DNA from: Mesobacillus jeotgali
Lineage (GTDB): Bacteria; Bacillota; Bacilli; Bacillales; Cytobacillaceae
Direction: 5' to 3'
NCBI RefSeq assembly: GCF_014856545.2
Contig: NZ_CP109811.1
Location: 124,001-188,000 of the forward strand
Length of the DNA stretch: 64,000 nucleotides
Shown: positions 56,154 through 64,000 of the stretch, in pieces
Position numbering within the stretch: the first letter of the stretch is position 1
How the letters are laid out: each line of letters begins with the position of its first letter
The notes under the pieces: generated by a model
Database searches by the model: none
What the model was told of the DNA's origin: nothing
The model's input: the letters and a program-made list of their open reading frames with translations, nothing else
Made by a program: the position numbers and the translations under genes

Positions 56154-56981
56154 ATGTCGTTTGCGGATTTCGATTTTTTAGAATATCTAGCTAATATTGT
56201 TGACATTCTCCTGGTTTGGTTCGTCATTTACAAGCTGATTGCAATTATTCGAGGTACGAAGGCTGTCCAGCTTTTAAAAGGGATTTTTGTCATCCTGATT
56301 GTAAAGTTTATCAGTGATTACTTCGGATTGAATACGCTCAGCTGGATGATGGAACAAGTACTAACCTGGGGATTCCTGGCCATTATCATCATCTTCCAGC
56401 CTGAATTGCGGCGGGCACTCGAACAGATCGGCAGAGGGCGGCTTTTTTCCAGAACAGGTCTGCAGGAAGAAGAAGACGAAGAGAAGATGGTGGAGGCTAT
56501 TATCAAGGCAACCGATTATATGGCCAAGCGCCGGATCGGGGCATTGATCTCAATTGAAAGAGAAACAGGAATGAGTGATTACATAGAGACAGGCATCCAG
56601 CTTCAATCAAAAATCTCCTCTGAACTGTTGATTAATCTTTTTATACCGAATACGCCGCTTCATGATGGAGCTGTGGTGATACAGAAAAACATCGTCGCTG
56701 CGGCTGCTTGTTATTTGCCGCTGTCGGAAAGTCCTTTCATTTCGAAGGAACTGGGTACAAGGCACAGAGCCGCGCTCGGAATCAGTGAAGTAACCGACAG
56801 TATCACAATTGTCGTGTCTGAGGAAACAGGGAATGTATCGGTTACCCGGAATGGCGAACTTTACAGGGACTTGAGCGGGGAAACGCTAAGGGAACTGCTT
56901 ACAGCCGAGCTGGTTTCGCCATCAAGAATCAAGCAGGCAGCTTCTACCCGCTGGAATTGGAGGGGGAAGAAAAATGGATAA
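56154..56981 (+). CDS. cdaA: Diadenylate cyclase CdaA
   Basis: CdaA, 275 residues, makes cyclic di-AMP from two ATP at the membrane. Three membrane segments lie near 12-32, 40-57 and 66-82, followed by the DAC domain with the catalytic DGA motif (D171-A173) and the nucleotide-binding RHR (203-205, GTRHRAALG). It is essential for potassium and turgor control in bacilli. The gene overlaps cdaR by 8 bases and lies in the conserved cdaA-cdaR-glmM order. The ATG follows TGGAGGAAGTGCA. Confidence 0.97.
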   Translation: MSFADFDFLEYLANIVDILLVWFVIYKLIAIIRGTKAVQLLKGIFVILIVKFISDYFGLNTLSWMMEQVLTWGFLAIIIIFQPELRRALEQIGRGRLFSRTGLQEEEDEEKMVEAIIKATDYMAKRRIGALISIERETGMSDYIETGIQLQSKISSELLINLFIPNTPLHDGAVVIQKNIVAAAACYLPLSESPFISKELGTRHRAALGISEVTDSITIVVSEETGNVSVTRNGELYRDLSGETLRELLTAELVSPSRIKQAASTRWNWRGKKNG

Positions 56982-58206
56982 ATGGATGGATAATCCCTGG
57001 TTCATAAAAGTCGTTGCCCTTGTTCTTGCTGTCCTGCTGTTTGGATCTGTACCTAAAAACGATCCAGATAAGCCTGGCGATGTGAATGTACCATCAGATG
57101 AAAAGGTGGAGACGATTGAAGAAGTGCCGGTAAAAAGGATTTATGATACCGATACTTTGGTAGTATCAGGTGTTCCTGAAACAGTTTCCGTCACGCTTCA
57201 AGGACCGAAGAATTTGGTGCAGCAGGCGAAGACACTGAGGAACTTCGAAGTGTTCGTTGATTTAACAGATGCCGAAATCGGCAATCAGCGAGTGCCGATC
57301 ACGATTAAAGATGTCTCAGACCGCCTGACCGTAACCATCGAACCTGGGTATGCAAATGTTTCAATCCAGGAAAAGGTTACGAAGGAATTCAGTGTGGAGG
57401 CAGAATTCAACGGGAATATAGTGGAGGAAGGCTATATAGCTGAAAAGCCGTCAGTAAAGCCTAATAAAGTCCAAATAACAGGTGCAAAGGATGTTATCGA
57501 CAGAATCACGTATGTGAAAGCAACTGTCAATTCTTCCGGGAAGGTGTCAGACACCATCACGCGAGAAGCAAGTATTCTTGCGCTGGATAAAGATATGAAT
57601 AAACTTGATGTTGTTGTCGAACCTGGCGTTGTCGAGGTAACGATTCCGATTAAAAGCTCAAGCAAAAAGGTACCAATTGATATTGTCCGGAAAGGAACTC
57701 CTCCAAGCGGGGTAACAATCGATTCAATCACTTTGGAAACGAAGGAAGCTGAGATCATCGCTGACCCAGGTGTTCTCGAGAAATTTGATCGTGTCAGGGT
57801 CGAAGTGGATGTAAGCAAGATTGAGGAGGATACGGAAATCACCCTTCCAGTCATTATTGGTGAAGGAATTGTCCGGGTTTCCCCTGAAACGGTAAAAGTG
57901 GCTGTAAAAGTCACAACGGCTTCCGAGATAAACATCTCTAATGTTCCAATAGAAATTGATGGGATGGATGCCGGCTATGAAGTCAATTTCCTTGATCCCG
58001 CAGATGGCCAGACTAATTTGACCGTTTCTGGACCGAGTGAGATTGTTTCGGCCCTGTCATCCGATGATTTTAAAGTCTTGATCGATGTGTCGGAACTTGA
58101 GGAAGGGAATCATGAAGTCGAGATGAAGGTGACAGCACCTCAAAATATAACGTGGAAGCTGGCTAAAGAAACGGCCAGTATATCGGTTGCGAAAAAAGAT
58201 GCGTAA
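56974..58206 (+). CDS. cdaR: CdaA regulator CdaR (YbbR-domain protein)
   Basis: CdaR, 410 residues (B. subtilis about 480), is a membrane-anchored extracellular protein that modulates CdaA. One membrane segment spans about 9-27, followed by repeats of the YbbR fold, recognised by recurring VSVTLQGPKN, VQITGAKDVIDRI and LTVSGPSEIVSAL patterns; I count four. The ATG lies inside cdaA. The protein is shorter than its B. subtilis homolog, mostly at the C-terminal tail. Confidence 0.93.
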   Translation: MDKWMDNPWFIKVVALVLAVLLFGSVPKNDPDKPGDVNVPSDEKVETIEEVPVKRIYDTDTLVVSGVPETVSVTLQGPKNLVQQAKTLRNFEVFVDLTDAEIGNQRVPITIKDVSDRLTVTIEPGYANVSIQEKVTKEFSVEAEFNGNIVEEGYIAEKPSVKPNKVQITGAKDVIDRITYVKATVNSSGKVSDTITREASILALDKDMNKLDVVVEPGVVEVTIPIKSSSKKVPIDIVRKGTPPSGVTIDSITLETKEAEIIADPGVLEKFDRVRVEVDVSKIEEDTEITLPVIIGEGIVRVSPETVKVAVKVTTASEINISNVPIEIDGMDAGYEVNFLDPADGQTNLTVSGPSEIVSALSSDDFKVLIDVSELEEGNHEVEMKVTAPQNITWKLAKETASISVAKKDA

Positions 58207-58242
58207 TGACTGCAATTTTTCATACAAGGAGAGATTCTAAGA

Positions 58243-59592
58243 ATGGGTAAATATTTCGGTACAGACGGAGTACGTGGTGTTGCGAACAGCGAATTAACGC
58301 CAGAATTAGCTTTCATGCTTGGACGCTTTGGAGGCTATGTCCTGACAAAGGAGCATGATCGTCCTAAGGTATTGATCGGAAGGGACACTCGTATTTCCGG
58401 ACATATGCTTGAAGGTGCGCTGGTAGCCGGCCTATTATCAATCGGAGCAGAGGTCATGAGGCTCGGCGTTATCTCAACTCCAGGGGTGGCCTATTTAACG
58501 AAAGCTCTTGGCGCGCAGGCTGGCGTCATGATTTCTGCCTCTCACAATCCAATAGCTGATAATGGAATTAAATTCTTTGGGCCGGATGGATATAAGCTGT
58601 CTGATGATCAAGAGAATGAAATCGAACAATTGATGGATATGGACAAGGATGAGCTGCCTCGCCCAGTAGGTGCTAATCTTGGACAGGTAAATGATTACTT
58701 TGAAGGCGGACAAAAGTACCTTCAGTATCTAAAGCAATCTGTAGATGAAGAATTCACAGGTCTTCATATCGCGCTTGACTGCGCACATGGAGCAACTTCA
58801 TCATTGGCTACGCATTTATTTGCTGACCTTGATGCTGATACTTCTACAATGGGTGCATCGCCTAACGGTTTGAACATTAATGATGGCGTCGGATCGACAC
58901 ATCCGGAAGCACTTGCTGAATTCGTAAAGGAAAAGGGAGCGGATTTAGGCCTTGCTTTTGACGGAGATGGCGACCGCCTGATTGCGATTGATGAAAAAGG
59001 AAACATCGTTGACGGCGACCAGATCATGTATATCTGCGGAAAATTCATGAAGGAACGCGGACAGCTGAAACAAGGTACTGTTGTATCAACTGTGATGAGC
59101 AATCTTGGTTTTTACAAAGGCCTTGAGGAAAATGGAGTTCAAAGTGTTCAAACAGCGGTTGGTGACCGTTATGTAGTGGAAGAAATGAAGAAGAACGGCT
59201 ATAATCTCGGCGGCGAGCAATCCGGCCACATCATCTTCCTGGACTACAACACGACTGGTGATGGCCTGCTTACTGGCCTGCAGCTTGCCAATATCATGAA
59301 AGCTACGAAAAAGCCGCTTTCAGAGCTGGCAGGGGAAATGAAGAAATTCCCTCAGGTTCTCGTGAATATCAGAGTGACGGATAAGCACCACGTAACAGAT
59401 AACGAGAAGGTAAAAGAAGTAATCGAACAGGTTGAAGCAGAAATGAACGGCAACGGCCGTATCCTTGTTCGTCCTTCAGGAACAGAGCCTTTGGTACGTG
59501 TCATGGCAGAAGCAGCAACAGCAGAGCTTTGCGAAGAATATGTAAGACGAATTGCTGTCGTGGTTGAAGAAGAAATGGGATTAAAAGAATAA
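58243..59592 (+). CDS. glmM: Phosphoglucosamine mutase
   Basis: GlmM, 449 residues, converts glucosamine-6-phosphate to glucosamine-1-phosphate for UDP-GlcNAc and peptidoglycan. The phosphoserine is S100 ([13 protein letters not shown]), and magnesium is bound by DGDGDR (D240, D242, D244). The sugar-binding GGEQSGHI and the phosphate-binding [12 protein letters not shown] are intact. In B. subtilis CdaA binds GlmM and is inhibited by it, which fits the operon. The ATG follows AAGGAGAGATTCTAAGA. Confidence 0.97.
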   Translation: MGKYFGTDGVRGVANSELTPELAFMLGRFGGYVLTKEHDRPKVLIGRDTRISGHMLEGALVAGLLSIGAEVMRLGVISTPGVAYLTKALGAQAGVMISASHNPIADNGIKFFGPDGYKLSDDQENEIEQLMDMDKDELPRPVGANLGQVNDYFEGGQKYLQYLKQSVDEEFTGLHIALDCAHGATSSLATHLFADLDADTSTMGASPNGLNINDGVGSTHPEALAEFVKEKGADLGLAFDGDGDRLIAIDEKGNIVDGDQIMYICGKFMKERGQLKQGTVVSTVMSNLGFYKGLEENGVQSVQTAVGDRYVVEEMKKNGYNLGGEQSGHIIFLDYNTTGDGLLTGLQLANIMKATKKPLSELAGEMKKFPQVLVNIRVTDKHHVTDNEKVKEVIEQVEAEMNGNGRILVRPSGTEPLVRVMAEAATAELCEEYVRRIAVVVEEEMGLKE

Positions 59593-59601
59593 TAATCAGT
59601 C

Positions 59602-59651
59602 ATATGCATAAGGGCTTCGTCACATAAAAGAGCCCTTATGCATATTTATTT
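59602..59651 (+). terminator. Terminator after glmM
   Basis: ATATGCATAAGGGCT (59602-59616) and AGCCCTTATGCATAT (59631-59645) form a perfect 15-pair stem, followed by TTATTT. It separates cdaA-cdaR-glmM from glmS. Confidence 0.92.
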
Positions 59652-59719
59652 AGGAAGGGAGTTTTCAGTCGTCCGGTATAGGGTAATTGTACGGGAGGGC
59701 TGTTTTCCTTTGTTTTCTA

Positions 59720-59748
59720 TTGACGGATAGGTATGTATCATGTATGAT
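59720..59748 (+). promoter_or_regulatory. Sigma-A promoter of glmS
   Basis: TTGACG (59720-59725), 17 bases, TATGAT (59743-59748). It starts a leader of about 350 bases that includes the glmS ribozyme. Confidence 0.7.
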
Positions 59749-59830
59749 AATCCTGTTTTTGAAAAAGGTTGTTTTTTGCCTTGAAAACAATTTTTCGAAA
59801 GGTGGGCAGAGGTAGATCAATGGAAAACTA

Positions 59831-59985
59831 AAAGCGCCAGGACTAATCCCTGACCGAAATTGTGGATTAGTTGACGAGGTGGAGGTTTATCGAAGTTTCG
59901 GCGGATGCCTCCCGGCTGAAAGCACAGCCGCGAATTCCATCTTCAAAACATTAGGGCAACTTAATGCACAAAAAGATGGGGATGC
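59831..59985 (+). promoter_or_regulatory. glmS ribozyme (glucosamine-6-phosphate responsive)
   Basis: The self-cleaving leader that uses glucosamine-6-phosphate as cofactor to cut itself and destabilise glmS mRNA. Diagnostic segments are AGCGCCAG at the cleavage site (cut expected before G59834), GTTGACGAGGTGGAGGTTTATCGA, and TTTCGGCGGATGCCTCCCGG; the P4 arm pairs CCATC with GATGG at the end. The core bases match those in B. subtilis. The 3' limit is approximate. Confidence 0.96.
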
Positions 59986-60043
59986 TAAAACTAAAGAGGA
60001 TTGGATTTTTGAAGTCTGACCTCAAACCAATTATATGAGATAA

Positions 60044-60081
60044 GGGGGCAAGCTGCCCCTATATAAGAGGCTTCTTGCCCC
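60044..60081 (+). other. Strong hairpin with two exclusive pairings before the glmS ribosome-binding site
   Basis: GGGGGCAAG (60044-60052) can pair with CTTGCCCCC (60073-60081), or its GGGGCA can pair with TGCCCC (60054-60059). Both use the same G-run. No T-run follows, and AGGAGG begins 9 bases later. It is not part of the known ribozyme core. Confidence 0.6.
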
Positions 60082-60106
60082 CTGTCGTACAGGAGGAAAA
60101 GAAGTT

Positions 60107-61909
60107 ATGTGTGGAATCGTTGGATATATCGGAAGTAATGACTCGAAAGAGATTTTATTAAAAGGTCTGGAAAAGCTTGAGTATAGAGGGTATGACTCTG
60201 CGGGGATCGCAGTCATGAACGAAAAAGGAGTTCACGTTTTTAAGGAAAAAGGACGCATCGCGGACCTTCGCAATGCAGTGGACAATGATGTAATGGCCAA
60301 CGCTGGAATCGGCCATACTCGTTGGGCAACTCACGGTCCTCCAAGCAAGGTGAACGCTCACCCTCACCAGAGCACAACTGGCAGACTGACTCTTGTCCAC
60401 AATGGTGTCATCGAGAACTATGATCTATTGAAGCGCGAGTATTTGCAGAATGTCGAATTGAAAAGTGAAACAGACACTGAAATTATCGTCCAGTTAATCG
60501 AACTGTTCGTAAAAGAAGGTCTGAGCCTGGAAGAAGCCTTCCGTAAGACGCTTACACTTTTACATGGTTCATATGCACTTGCCCTTATAGATGAGCAAAA
60601 CGAAGACACGATTTTTGTGGCAAAAAACAAGAGCCCGCTTCTAGTCGGCCTTGGCGATGGCTTCAATGTTGTTGCCAGTGATGCAATGGCAATGATTCAG
60701 GTAACAAACCAATACGTTGAACTGATGGACAAGGAAATGGTCATTGTCACGAAAGACGAAGTGACAATCAAGAACCTTGAGGGAGAAGTGGTTTCACGCG
60801 CTCCTTACACTGCAGAACTTGATGCAAGCGATATTGAAAAGGGAACATACCCGCACTACATGCTCAAGGAAATCGACGAGCAGCCGCTTGTGATGCGTAA
60901 AATCATCCAGAACTACCAGGATGGCGAAGGCGCGCTTGAAATCGACTCTGACATCGTCGCTGCGATGAAGGAAGCAGATCGCATCTATATTATCGCTGCT
61001 GGTACTTCTTATCATGCAGGTCTTGTCGGCAAGCAGTTCATCGAGAAATTGGCGAAGATTCCTGTTGAAGTTCATATCTCAAGTGAATTCGGCTACAATA
61101 TGCCACTTCTATCTGAAAAGCCATTGTTCATCTTCATTTCACAGAGCGGAGAAACTGCGGACAGCCGCCAGGTTCTTGTTCAAGTGAAGGAAATGGGCTA
61201 CAAGGCTTTGACGATTACGAACGTACCAGGTTCAACACTTTCCCGTGAAGCAGATTACACTCTTCTTCTTCATGCTGGTCCGGAAATCGCGGTAGCTTCA
61301 ACAAAAGCATACACAGCACAGCTTGCTGTCCTGTCAATTTTGGCTGAAGTGACAGCTCGCGGTATGGGCCATGAAGTTGACTTCGACCTTGTACAGGAGC
61401 TGGGAATCGTGGCAACAGCGATGGAAGCTCTTTGCGATGACAAAGAAGAATTCGAAAGCATTGCACACGAATACCTGACTGTTACAAGAAACGCATTCTT
61501 CATCGGACGCGGAATTGACTTCTACGTGGGACTTGAAGGCGCGTTGAAACTGAAGGAAATCTCGTACATCCAGGCGGAAGGCTTTGCTGGCGGAGAATTG
61601 AAGCATGGAACAATTGCTTTGATCGAAGAAGGCACACCAGTCATCGCCCTTGCAACACAAGAATTTGTTAACCTGAGCATCCGTGGAAACGTCAAAGAAG
61701 TCGTTGCCCGCGGAGCAAACCCGTGCATCATCTCCATGAACGGACTGGAAACAGACGAAGACCGCTTCGTCATCCCAGAAGTGCACAGCCTATTAACACC
61801 TCTTATCTCAGTAATCCCGCTGCAGTTGATCTCATACTACGCAGCGCTGCACCGCGACTGTGACGTCGATAAGCCACGTAATCTGGCTAAATCAGTTACG
61901 GTTGAATAA
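60107..61909 (+). CDS. glmS: Glutamine-fructose-6-phosphate aminotransferase (isomerizing)
   Basis: GlmS, 600 residues, makes glucosamine-6-phosphate from fructose-6-phosphate and glutamine, the first step to UDP-GlcNAc. The N-terminal glutaminase domain starts with the catalytic C2 (MCGIVGYIG) after Met removal and has GHTRWATHG. Two SIS isomerase domains follow, with SQSGETADS near 345 and the C-terminal KSVTVE. The ATG follows AGGAGGAAAAGAAGTT. Expression is expected to be controlled by the ribozyme in its leader. Confidence 0.98.
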   Translation: MCGIVGYIGSNDSKEILLKGLEKLEYRGYDSAGIAVMNEKGVHVFKEKGRIADLRNAVDNDVMANAGIGHTRWATHGPPSKVNAHPHQSTTGRLTLVHNGVIENYDLLKREYLQNVELKSETDTEIIVQLIELFVKEGLSLEEAFRKTLTLLHGSYALALIDEQNEDTIFVAKNKSPLLVGLGDGFNVVASDAMAMIQVTNQYVELMDKEMVIVTKDEVTIKNLEGEVVSRAPYTAELDASDIEKGTYPHYMLKEIDEQPLVMRKIIQNYQDGEGALEIDSDIVAAMKEADRIYIIAAGTSYHAGLVGKQFIEKLAKIPVEVHISSEFGYNMPLLSEKPLFIFISQSGETADSRQVLVQVKEMGYKALTITNVPGSTLSREADYTLLLHAGPEIAVASTKAYTAQLAVLSILAEVTARGMGHEVDFDLVQELGIVATAMEALCDDKEEFESIAHEYLTVTRNAFFIGRGIDFYVGLEGALKLKEISYIQAEGFAGGELKHGTIALIEEGTPVIALATQEFVNLSIRGNVKEVVARGANPCIISMNGLETDEDRFVIPEVHSLLTPLISVIPLQLISYYAALHRDCDVDKPRNLAKSVTVE

Positions 61910-61920
61910 ATGTGTGTTGG

Positions 61921-61958
61921 AACCCAGTCAGCATTTGATGCTGGCTGGGTTTTTTTTG
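61921..61958 (+). terminator. Terminator after glmS
   Basis: AACCCAGTCAGCAT pairs with ATGCTGGCTGGGTT around a short loop (one G-U), followed by T6. The repeat array starts directly after it. Confidence 0.95.
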
Positions 61959-61969
61959 TTTTATTTAAG

Positions 61970-63090
61970 CCTCTGCATTGCCCGAAAAAGGAGACTGAGC
62001 ATTAAAACGGTAAAAGAAATGCCTCTTCATTTACCGAAAAAGGAGACTGAGCATTAAAACGGTAAAAGAAACACCTCTGCATTTACCGAAAAAGAAGAAT
62101 GAGCATTAAAACGGTAAAAGAAATGCCTGTTCATTTACCGAAAAAGGAGACTGAGCATTAAAACGGTAAAAGAAATAGCCTGTTCATTTACCAAAAAAGA
62201 AGAATGAGCATTAAAACGGTAAAAGAAACACCTCTGCATTTACCGAAAAAGAAGACTGAGCATTAAAACGGTAAAAGAAATGCCTCTTCATTTACCTAAA
62301 AGGGGACTGAGCATTAAAACGGTAAAAGAAACCTCTTCATTACCTGGGACTGACATTAACGTAAAAAAAGCCTGTGCATTACCGAAAAGACTGAGCATTA
62401 AAACGGTAAAAGAAATGCCACTCATTTACCTAAAAGGGACTGAGCATTAAAACGGTAAAAGAAACACCTCTGCATTTACCGAAAAAGACTGAGCATTAAA
62501 ACGGTAACAGAAATGCCTGTTCATTTACCGAAAAAGGAGACTGAGCATTAAAACGGTAAAAGAAATGCCACTTCATTTACCTAAAAAGGGGACTGAGCAT
62601 TAAAACGGTAAAAGAAACACCTCTGCATTTACCGAAAAAGAAGACTGAGCATTAAAACGGTAAAAGAAACACTTCTGCATTTACCGAAAAAGAAGAATTA
62701 GGATTAAAATGGTAAAAGAAATGCCTGTTCATTTACCGAAAAAGGAGACTGAGCATTAAAACGGTAAAAGAAATGCCTCTTCATCCTAAAAAGGGGACTG
62801 AACATTAAAACGGTAACAGAAATGCCTGTTCATTTACCGAAAAAGGAGACTGAGCATTAAAACGGTAAAAGAAATGCCTGTGCATTTACCGAAAAAGAAG
62901 AATGAGCATTAAAACGGTAAAAGAAATGCCACTTCATTTACCTAAAAAGGGGACTGAGCATTAAAACGGTAAAAGAAACACCTCTGCATTTACCGAAAAA
63001 GAAGAATGAGCATTAAAACGGTAAAAGGAGCGTCTCTTCATTTACCGAAAAAGTGAATTAGTGCTGAAAGGTAAAAGCAGAGTCTCTCCT
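61970..63090 (+). repeat. Large tandem array, 52-base period, about 22 units (family copy 3)
   Basis: The CGG of each CATTTACCGAAAAA...GCATTAAAACGGTAAAAGAAA unit is at 62008, 62060, 62112, 62164, 62217, 62269, 62320, 62360 (degenerate), 62404, 62453, 62502, 62554, 62606, 62658, 62710, 62762, 62811, 62863, 62915, 62967, 63019 and near 63069. Most steps are exactly 52 bases; the exceptions are small indels or a decayed unit at 62340-62400. TTTACCG and CGGTAAA within a unit are complementary with 23 bases between CCG and CGG. Units alternate between types (GGAGACTGAGC and GAAGAATGAGC), showing repeated duplication. No long open frame has a ribosome-binding site, and 52 is not a multiple of three. 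Confidence 0.95.
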
Positions 63091-63119
63091 CTACTGTCAC
63101 TATAATATGAGGGATCAAA

Positions 63120-63983
63120 TTAAAGAAAATACCGTGTATTTCTTTCGCCCAGTGATTCCAAATTCGAAAGAAGTATCCGTCTAACCGATTTTAAGGGTAC
63201 TACGCCATTACACCATTCATGAACCAAAGATGTGGTCACTTTTTTATCTGGTAATAAGAGCTTGAGTTCACCTACACTCCGGAGTACTGCAGTATCAATT
63301 TTTTCATGACTGCCGCAGTGACTGCACACTAACTCCCTTTTCACAACCACGTCCACAAACGAATGACACTCTCCACAAACAATACCTTTTTTCAACTGTT
63401 CATACTCATACTTCGGTACTCGTTTATAGGGATTATCCACTGTATGCAACTCAAGCAGCTTGTCGGCAATCTTCTGATGAAGGTTATTCAGAGTGGATTG
63501 TCTTTTATTCAACTTTTTCATAAAGCGGTTCAGCTGGCTGGGTAAGATGATAGGTGCATTCTTTGGGGCCTGATACAGGGTGAACTCGGGGTTGATGAAT
63601 AAGACATAGGATTCAACCTCTAGGTGAAAGCCGAGGCTGGATAGCAGTTGGCGAAAGAGAGAGGTACTACGCTTTAACTGGATCAGGGGATCTTTAATTT
63701 CTTCGCCATTGATGATTTTGAGGCGTTCGTCTTCGTAGTAGTAGTCACCTTCGTAATCTTTTACCTCGAATAGTAGAATTTTATTCTGCGTAATGACACT
63801 AGAATCAATCTGGAACGTGGTGCTGCTTGCCTCGAGGAGGAGGTCGTTCAACGTCAGGTTTTGTATCTCAAGGCTTTGCATCCATATGTCGTATTGGACT
63901 TCACCTTTGTAGCCTTTCCTCAGGCTATAGTGTCTCTGCTTGTCTTTTTCCGTGAAGATCATTCGTGGTTCCAGGAGATTCAT
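63120..63983 (-). CDS. NERD-domain protein with C-terminal zinc ribbon
   Basis: A 287-residue protein with an N-terminal NERD (nuclease-related) domain, about residues 22-135: GYKGEVQYD, D60, the E-x-K pair E73/K75 (LLFEVKDYEGDYY) and Q102xxR fit the PD-(D/E)XK-like fold. A zinc ribbon follows at C203, C206, C220 and C223. The C-terminal part is basic and helical, perhaps DNA-binding. The function of this class is not well known; a role in DNA processing is inferred. The start at 63983 has no clear ribosome-binding site and an ATG at residue 8 is an alternative. It is convergent with glmS across the repeat array. Confidence 0.82.
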   Translation of the reverse strand: MNLLEPRMIFTEKDKQRHYSLRKGYKGEVQYDIWMQSLEIQNLTLNDLLLEASSTTFQIDSSVITQNKILLFEVKDYEGDYYYEDERLKIINGEEIKDPLIQLKRSTSLFRQLLSSLGFHLEVESYVLFINPEFTLYQAPKNAPIILPSQLNRFMKKLNKRQSTLNNLHQKIADKLLELHTVDNPYKRVPKYEYEQLKKGIVCGECHSFVDVVVKRELVCSHCGSHEKIDTAVLRSVGELKLLLPDKKVTTSLVHEWCNGVVPLKSVRRILLSNLESLGERNTRYFL

Positions 63984-64000
63984 AATTTTTAATTCATCTG

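Noticed and set aside
61970..62060. A short open frame across the start of the repeat array
   Set aside because: It has no ribosome-binding site and depends on the repeat; the 52-base period shifts frame in each unit.
61970..63090. CRISPR array
   Set aside because: The sequences between the conserved segments are themselves near-identical or vary by drift, not unique spacers, and no cas gene is present.

Overview
The window is a chromosomal segment of a low-to-moderate GC endospore-forming Firmicute of the Bacillaceae. Gene order, protein sequences and spore genes (cwlD, gerD, kbaA, pdaB) match Bacillus subtilis closely, and the 16S sequence looks like the Mesobacillus/Bacillus jeotgali-subterraneus group; the genus is an inference from memory, not a search. 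No phage, insertion sequence, CRISPR array or plasmid gene was seen.

Layout. (1) 1-33.9 kb: the ribosomal/RNA polymerase superoperon, all on +: rplL (partial), ybxB, rpoBC, rplGB, rpsL, rpsG, fusA, tuf, the S10-spc-alpha clusters (rpsJ to rplQ, with secY, adk, map, infA, rpmJ and rpoA inside), then ecfA1-ecfA2-ecfT, truA, rplM, rpsI. (2) 33.9-40.9 kb: accessory genes on -: a YhcZ/YhcY (AirRS-like) two-component system, a VOC protein, a divergent QueA-family protein, a frameshifted short-chain dehydrogenase, an acidic protein of unknown function, an EndA-family nuclease and the intracellular protease IspA. (3) 41-46.3 kb: the sporulation/germination block ybaK, cwlD, salA, gerD, kbaA, pdaB. 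(4) 46.3-52.8 kb: one rRNA operon (16S-23S-5S, no tRNA in the 16S-23S spacer) followed by ten tRNAs. (5) 53.1-61.9 kb: arginase, a Spo0E-like phosphatase of 56 residues on the - strand, sigW-rsiW, cdaA-cdaR-glmM and glmS with its ribozyme leader; c-di-AMP synthesis and amino-sugar supply for the cell wall are coupled here. (6) 61.9-63.1 kb: a 1.1 kb tandem array, then a NERD-domain zinc-ribbon protein on -.

Most unusual content. A tandem repeat family with a 52-base period occurs at three separate places (13.66-14.0, 38.98-39.1 and 61.97-63.09 kb). In every well-preserved unit a CCG and a CGG are held exactly 23 bases apart although the sequence between them differs between loci. A second candidate is a structured, apparently unassigned leader RNA with alternative pairings and a terminator, between rplQ and ecfA1. 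Stable hairpins without a U-tract sit between several cistrons of the superoperon (rpoB/rpoC, fusA/tuf, rplB/rpsS, secY/adk, rpsK/rpoA, rpoA/rplQ).

All counts, pairings and spacings were made by eye; no folding, alignment or database search was run.
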